This document shows positions 60,149 to 64,000 of a stretch of 64,000 nt of DNA, piece by piece. Each line of letters starts with the position of its first letter. Position 1 is the first letter of the stretch. The position numbers and the translations under genes were made by a program. The stretch is from assembly GCF_008831505.1 (NCBI RefSeq), contig NZ_CP044507.1, positions 1,984,001 to 2,048,000 of the forward strand, written 5' to 3'. The stretch is from Chryseobacterium sp. GTDB taxonomy: Bacteria > Bacteroidota > Bacteroidia > Flavobacteriales > Weeksellaceae. Below the pieces are notes generated by a model that had not been told where the DNA came from, did not search any database, and saw only the letters and a list, made by a program, of their open reading frames with translations.

Positions 60149-60156
60149 CAAAGATA
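60149..60156 (-). promoter_or_regulatory. -7 box (TATCTTTG) of rnpB
   Basis: Minus strand GTATCTTTGCAG fits TAnnTTTG, five bases before the predicted 5' end of RNase P RNA. Confidence 0.75.
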
Positions 60157-60245
60157 CAAATAACCGTTTAACCTAGGCAGCCGCTCTCGCTGGGGCTCCA
60201 CAAAAAAAAACAAATTCGGGCATTAAAGGATTGGAATCAAATTTT

Positions 60246-60253
60246 TATCTTCG
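60246..60253 (+). promoter_or_regulatory. -7 box (TATCTTCG) for the sigma factor operon
   Basis: TTTTATCTTCGTG resembles TAnnTTTG with one change. It would start transcription near 60259, so the GTG at 60253 cannot be the start codon. Confidence 0.45.
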
Positions 60254-60276
60254 TGTGCAGAAAAAGACAGTATACA

Positions 60277-60771
60277 GTGACCACAAAAGAACAGGAATTT
60301 GCGAAGCTGATAAAGGATAATCAGGGTCTGATTATCAAGATTTCGCGCCTATACACCAACTCTCTGGAGGACGAGGAAGACCTGTTTCAGGAAATTGTGT
60401 TACAACTGTGGCGCAGTTACGACACATTCAAAGGTGGGAGCAAAATTTCCACCTGGATGTACAGAGTGGCGCTGAATACTGCAATTACCCTCTTCCGCAA
60501 GAAAACCCGCTCGCCCAAGACCGATGAACTGATGGATTTTCATTACAGTGATTATCTGGAAGATGATGAAGAGAAACAGCAGCAAATTGCCTTGCTGTAC
60601 AAGGTAATAAAAATGCTTCCTAAGGTGGAAAGGGCCATCGTGATGATGTATCTGGATGATCTTCCATACCGTGACATTTCCGAGAACCTGGGGATTTCTG
60701 AAGTGAATGCACGCGTAAAGATGAACCGGCTGAAGAAGCGATTAAAAGAACTAATGGAGAAACATGCCTGA
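60277..60771 (+). CDS. RNA polymerase sigma factor, ECF-like sigma-70 family
   Basis: 164 residues from the GTG at 60277 (VTTKEQEFAKLIKDNQG); a further-upstream GTG at 60253 overlaps the promoter box. Region 2 (IKISRLYTNSLEDEEDLFQEIVLQLWRSYDTF, split around residues ~20-52) and region 4 with a helix-turn-helix (YRDISENLGISEVNARVKMNRLK) are present, with no region 3, which is the ECF layout. It overlaps the following membrane protein gene by 8 bases, and the two should be co-expressed. Confidence 0.9.
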   Translation: MTTKEQEFAKLIKDNQGLIIKISRLYTNSLEDEEDLFQEIVLQLWRSYDTFKGGSKISTWMYRVALNTAITLFRKKTRSPKTDELMDFHYSDYLEDDEEKQQQIALLYKVIKMLPKVERAIVMMYLDDLPYRDISENLGISEVNARVKMNRLKKRLKELMEKHA

Positions 60772-61444
60772 CTTTAATATAGACGATTTTAAGAAAACCT
60801 GGCAGGAACACGAAGTCCGACCCAAATACGGAAACTCAGAGATCCTGGAGATGCTGAACCATAAATCACGTAACTATGTGAAATATATACTCTGGATCAG
60901 TGTGGTGGAATTCCTGTTCTTTACCGGACTGTCGGTATTTTACATTTTCCGTACCGAAGATTCAAACAGTTTCATCTCAGCTATGGAAAAACTGGGTGTG
61001 CACAATACACCGGAACTTCAGCAGGAATTTACACTCCTGTATAATATCCTGAAAGCCTTAAGCTTCCTGATTACCGGTTTTTTTGTGGTCAGGTTTTATC
61101 AGAACTACCGCCGGATCAATCTGGAAGCCAACTTAAAAAGGTTCATACTTCAGATTATGATTTTCCGCAGAACTGTAAACCATTTTATCCTGGCCAACAT
61201 TCTGCTCCTGATTATCTTCACGGGAATACTTACCCTTTTTATTTTCCGTACCTTGGCTACACAGGAAATCACGCTTGAACAGCCCACCCTACTCGGCTTT
61301 TTAACGGGCATCGGTATTGCCACACTCCTCAGTGTCGGATTGATCTGGCTATACTACAGGATTGTTTACGGAATCATTATGAAGAAACTGGGCCGAAATC
61401 TAAACCAGTTGAAGGACATTGAAAACAACAGCGAACAGAATTAG
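60764..61444 (+). CDS. Membrane protein co-transcribed with the ECF sigma factor
   Basis: 226 residues. A ~45-residue cytoplasmic head (MPDFNIDDFKKTWQEHEVRP) is followed by four helices (YILWISVVEFLFFTGLSVFYIF; ILKALSFLITGFFVVRF; FILANILLLIIFTGILTLFIF; FLTGIGIATLLSVGLIWLYY). The position, right after an ECF factor with a start overlap, is that of anti-sigma factors, but no known anti-sigma domain is recognised. Regulation of the sigma factor is inference. Confidence 0.75.
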   Translation: MPDFNIDDFKKTWQEHEVRPKYGNSEILEMLNHKSRNYVKYILWISVVEFLFFTGLSVFYIFRTEDSNSFISAMEKLGVHNTPELQQEFTLLYNILKALSFLITGFFVVRFYQNYRRINLEANLKRFILQIMIFRRTVNHFILANILLLIIFTGILTLFIFRTLATQEITLEQPTLLGFLTGIGIATLLSVGLIWLYYRIVYGIIMKKLGRNLNQLKDIENNSEQN

Positions 61445-61467
61445 CGGGATTAATCAACAATAATGAA

Positions 61468-61503
61468 AAAAAATATCCGTCGCAACTGCACGGATATTTT
61501 TTT
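61468..61503. terminator. Bidirectional terminator between the sigma operon and rpoN
   Basis: AAAAATATCCG pairs with CGGATATTTTTT around TCGCAACTGCA; T-runs on both strands. Confidence 0.85.
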
Positions 61504-61515
61504 TACTGGGTGTGG

Positions 61516-62991
61516 CTACAACTCTTTTCTAAGTCTGGCCACCGGAATATTCAGTTGCTCGCGGTATTTTGCGATGGTACGCCGTGCAATATTATATCCT
61601 TTTTCTTTCAGGATACCTACCAAAGCATCATCCGTATACGGTTTGCGTTTGTTTTCCTTCTCAATAGCCTCCATAAGGTGCATCTTGATTTCCTTTGTCG
61701 ATACTTCCTCACCGTCATCATTGGTCAGACTGTCGGAGAAGAGGTCTTTAAGGTAGATGATTCCGTTTGGCGTATCAGCATATTTACTTTTTACCACACG
61801 GGATATTGTGGATATATCAAAACCGGTAATATCTGCTACATCTTTCAGGATCATAGGTCTAAGTGACTTGTCGTCGCCCGTAATGAAGTACTCTTTCTGA
61901 AGTTTTACGATGGCCGTAATGGTTTGCAGGAGTGTATTCTGACGCTGGTTGATGGCATCTATATACCATTTGGCCGCGTCCAGTTTCTGTTTAATAAAAA
62001 GTGCGGCCTGCTTATGCTCCGGCGAGTTTTTATCATGTGAATAAGTGGAAAGGATATCCTTATATTCATCGGAGACTCTTAACGAAGGTGCATTTTTGCT
62101 GTTCAGCAAAGGCACAACTTCAGGCTGTTCGCCTTTTTTATTCTCATTTACCTGGATTACGAAATCGGGAATGATTTCCTGGTTGATAGTGATGGTCTGT
62201 GTATCAAAATTTCCACCCACCCTTGGTGAGAGTCTGGAAATTTCGTCCAGTGCATCCTTCAGGTCATCCTCATCCACATCATACTTCTGCATGATCTTGT
62301 TGTAATGCTTATTGGTGAGGGCATCAAACTGGTTACGCAGGATATTGGCCGCAAGGCTAATTGCTTTGTCTGCGCTCACCTTTTTCTCAATCTGAAGAAG
62401 CAGGCATTCCTGAAGATTGCGGGCACCAACTCCGGGAGGATCCAGTTTCTGAACATAATTTTCCAGGATATCTTCCACATTCTCCTTTGTGGTATATATT
62501 CCCTGCGAGAAAGCCAGATCGTCTACAATGGCTTTCAGTTCCCGGCGAAGATAACCGTCGGTATCCAAATTCCCAATGATATACTCAGCAATTTTAAGTT
62601 CGTCATTTTCAATGTTGATGAGCCGAATCTGCTCCAGCAGATAATCATAAAGCGACTGTCCTTCCGTAAGCAAGCTTTCATTGTCGAACTCCTCATCGTC
62701 TGCTGAATAGTTGCTGGATGATGTCTTATAACTGGGTTCATCATCAAAAAGATACTCATTCACATCAAAATCAGTATCAATACTGCTGCTGCCTTCATCT
62801 TCATATTCGGTTACTGGCTCATCTTTTGCGTCCTTGTCCTCGTCATTTCTTTCGAGGGCAGGATTCTCTTCGAGTTCACGTTCCAACTCTTCCTCAAACT
62901 CCAGCGTATGCAGCTGTATGAGCTTCATAAGCTGAATCTGTTGGGGGGCAAGTTTTTGTCCGAGTCTGAGTTGAAGGTTTTGTTTCAGCAT
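61516..62991 (-). CDS. rpoN: RNA polymerase sigma-54 factor
   Basis: 491 residues. Region I is Gln/Leu-rich (QLRLGQKLAPQQIQLMKLIQ, residues ~6-25), region II is acidic (~45-100), the core-binding domain covers ~110-330, and the RpoN box ARRTIAKYRE lies at ~469-478 in the C-terminal domain, ending VARLRKEL. It recognises -24/-12 promoters and needs enhancer-binding activators, none of which are in the window. A TACTTTTG promoter box precedes it. Confidence 0.96.
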   Translation of the reverse strand: MLKQNLQLRLGQKLAPQQIQLMKLIQLHTLEFEEELERELEENPALERNDEDKDAKDEPVTEYEDEGSSSIDTDFDVNEYLFDDEPSYKTSSSNYSADDEEFDNESLLTEGQSLYDYLLEQIRLINIENDELKIAEYIIGNLDTDGYLRRELKAIVDDLAFSQGIYTTKENVEDILENYVQKLDPPGVGARNLQECLLLQIEKKVSADKAISLAANILRNQFDALTNKHYNKIMQKYDVDEDDLKDALDEISRLSPRVGGNFDTQTITINQEIIPDFVIQVNENKKGEQPEVVPLLNSKNAPSLRVSDEYKDILSTYSHDKNSPEHKQAALFIKQKLDAAKWYIDAINQRQNTLLQTITAIVKLQKEYFITGDDKSLRPMILKDVADITGFDISTISRVVKSKYADTPNGIIYLKDLFSDSLTNDDGEEVSTKEIKMHLMEAIEKENKRKPYTDDALVGILKEKGYNIARRTIAKYREQLNIPVARLRKEL

Positions 62992-63021
62992 ATTTTTTTC
63001 TGCAAATTATTTTGTGCGTAG

Positions 63022-63029
63022 CAAAAGTA
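63022..63029 (-). promoter_or_regulatory. -7 box (TACTTTTG) of rpoN
   Basis: Minus strand CTACTTTTGCTACG fits TAnnTTTG, 30 bases before the rpoN ATG at 62991. Confidence 0.6.
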
Positions 63030-63084
63030 GGGATTGAATTATTTTACCGATTACAGATTAATTCTATATTCTTACAAGATTCTG

Positions 63085-64000
63085 TTAAAACTCCGCATTC
63101 TTGGGGGTTCGCGGGAAAGGAATTACGTCGCGGATATTTGTCATACCCGTTACAAAAAGCACCAGCCTTTCCAGACCAAGACCAAAACCGGCATGCGGCA
63201 CAGAACCGAACTTACGTGTATCCAGATACCACCAAAGCTCATGCTCGTCCACATTCATATCCTGCATTTTCTGTTTCAGTACATCCAGCCTTTCCTCTCT
63301 CTGCGACCCGCCGATAATCTCCCCAATACCCGGGAACAGAACGTCCATCGCGGCCACGGTTTTATTGTCATCATTAAGACGCATATAGAAGGCTTTGATC
63401 TCCTTTGGATAATCAAATAGCACTACAGGGCTTTCAAAATGCTTCTCAACCAGAAAGCGCTCATGCTCACTCTGAAGGTCAATTCCCCAGCGGTCTACAG
63501 GATACTGGAATTTTCCTTTTTTATTTTCCTTGGAGCTCATCAGGATTTCTATGGCTTCCGTATAGGAAACCCGCATGAAGCGTTTTTTAACAACGTTTTC
63601 CAGTTTTTCAATCAACCCTTCTTTTGCACGGTCCTTTTCCGGCTTCTGTTTTTGCTCCTCAGCAAAACGGCTGTTCAGGAATTCAAGGTCTTCGGCACAG
63701 TTCTTCAGAACATAGCTGATGACATATTTCAGGAAATCCTCTGCAAGGTCAATATTATTTTCAAGGTTATTGAAGGCCACTTCGGGCTCCACCATCCAGA
63801 ATTCGGCAAGGTGACGTGTCGTGTTGGAATTTTCGGCACGGAAAGTGGGTCCAAAGGTATAAACCCTGCCTAATCCCATAGCTGCAGTTTCCGCTTCAAG
63901 CTGGCCTGAGACTGTAAGATTGGTTTTCTTTCCGAAGAAATCCTGGGCAAAGTCTATTTCTCCCTCCTCATTTCTTGGGATATTGTCGAGGTCGAAATTG
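63085..64000 (-). CDS. asnS: Asparagine-tRNA ligase, C-terminal part (gene runs off the window)
   Basis: About 304 residues up to the window edge; the reading frame continues to 64000 without a stop ([19 protein letters not shown] at the edge), so the start lies outside. Class II motifs: [20 protein letters not shown] (motif 2) and [18 protein letters not shown] (motif 3), ending [11 protein letters not shown]. It charges tRNA-Asn. It is upstream of rpoN on the same strand, but rpoN has its own promoter. Confidence 0.96.
   Translation of the reverse strand, partial: NFDLDNIPRNEEGEIDFAQDFFGKKTNLTVSGQLEAETAAMGLGRVYTFGPTFRAENSNTTRHLAEFWMVEPEVAFNNLENNIDLAEDFLKYVISYVLKNCAEDLEFLNSRFAEEQKQKPEKDRAKEGLIEKLENVVKKRFMRVSYTEAIEILMSSKENKKGKFQYPVDRWGIDLQSEHERFLVEKHFESPVVLFDYPKEIKAFYMRLNDDNKTVAAMDVLFPGIGEIIGGSQREERLDVLKQKMQDMNVDEHELWWYLDTRKFGSVPHAGFGLGLERLVLFVTGMTNIRDVIPFPRTPKNAEF

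Overview
The window looks like a chromosomal segment of a Bacteroidota/Flavobacteriia bacterium, most likely of the Chryseobacterium-Kaistella-Epilithonimonas group (family placement is inference). Signs seen in the sequence are Bacteroidota-type promoters (TAnnTTTG -7 boxes), a type IX secretion C-terminal sorting domain, a curlin-repeat protein, an RNase P RNA with Bacteroidota-like flanks, and protein families usual for flavobacteria.

Positions 1-32,100 form one leftward (minus strand) surface-polysaccharide locus. From a promoter at about 32,090 it runs through export lipoprotein (wza), chain-length regulator/tyrosine kinase (wzc), a nucleotide-sugar dehydrogenase, the UDP-L-FucNAc set (capE, cupin, capF, capG), a LegB-like 4,6-dehydratase, flippase, glycosyltransferases, a DegT aminotransferase, an ATP-grasp ligase, GNAT enzymes, an FkbH/acyl-carrier-protein pair, an LpxD-like acyltransferase, a polymerase (EpsG/Wzy), a CBS-nucleotidyltransferase, more glycosyltransferases, the initiating phosphoglycosyltransferase, and a divergent aminotransferase-like protein. 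It leaves the window inside a FemAB/GNAT-like gene. Together the genes predict a Wzx/Wzy-made capsule or O-polysaccharide containing L-FucNAc, an amino-acylated 4-amino-4,6-dideoxy sugar and probably a uronic acid. A small four-helix-bundle (S23/IVS family) gene flanked by a 12-bp inverted repeat sits between capF and capG.

Positions 32,100-41,000 are accessory and repeat-rich: a curlin-like amyloid protein with remnants of a second copy, a DUF892 ferritin-like stress protein, a Gly/Ser/Asn/Arg-rich disordered protein, recX, a second four-helix-bundle gene, and glyA. Positions 41,000-50,500 hold a small unknown gene, nrdA and nrdB (class I ribonucleotide reductase) and a MacAB-like exporter (ATPase, two permeases, adaptor). 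Positions 50,500-64,000 are mostly housekeeping: HD hydrolase, alpha/beta hydrolase, ribokinase, DUF4241 protein, valS, DUF1573 protein, PPK2 kinase, a T9SS cargo protein, rnpB, an ECF sigma factor with a membrane protein, rpoN, and the 3' part of asnS.

The most unusual signal is spread over the non-coding DNA. Many of the larger gene gaps from 23 to 49 kb hold degenerate short tandem arrays, mostly with an exact 7-nt period but with different words (ACCAATC, GTACATT, CAGATAT, GCTATAA). They often begin within a few bases of a stop codon, and in capG they are found in frame as 7-residue peptide repeats. Both four-helix-bundle genes are bracketed by such arrays.
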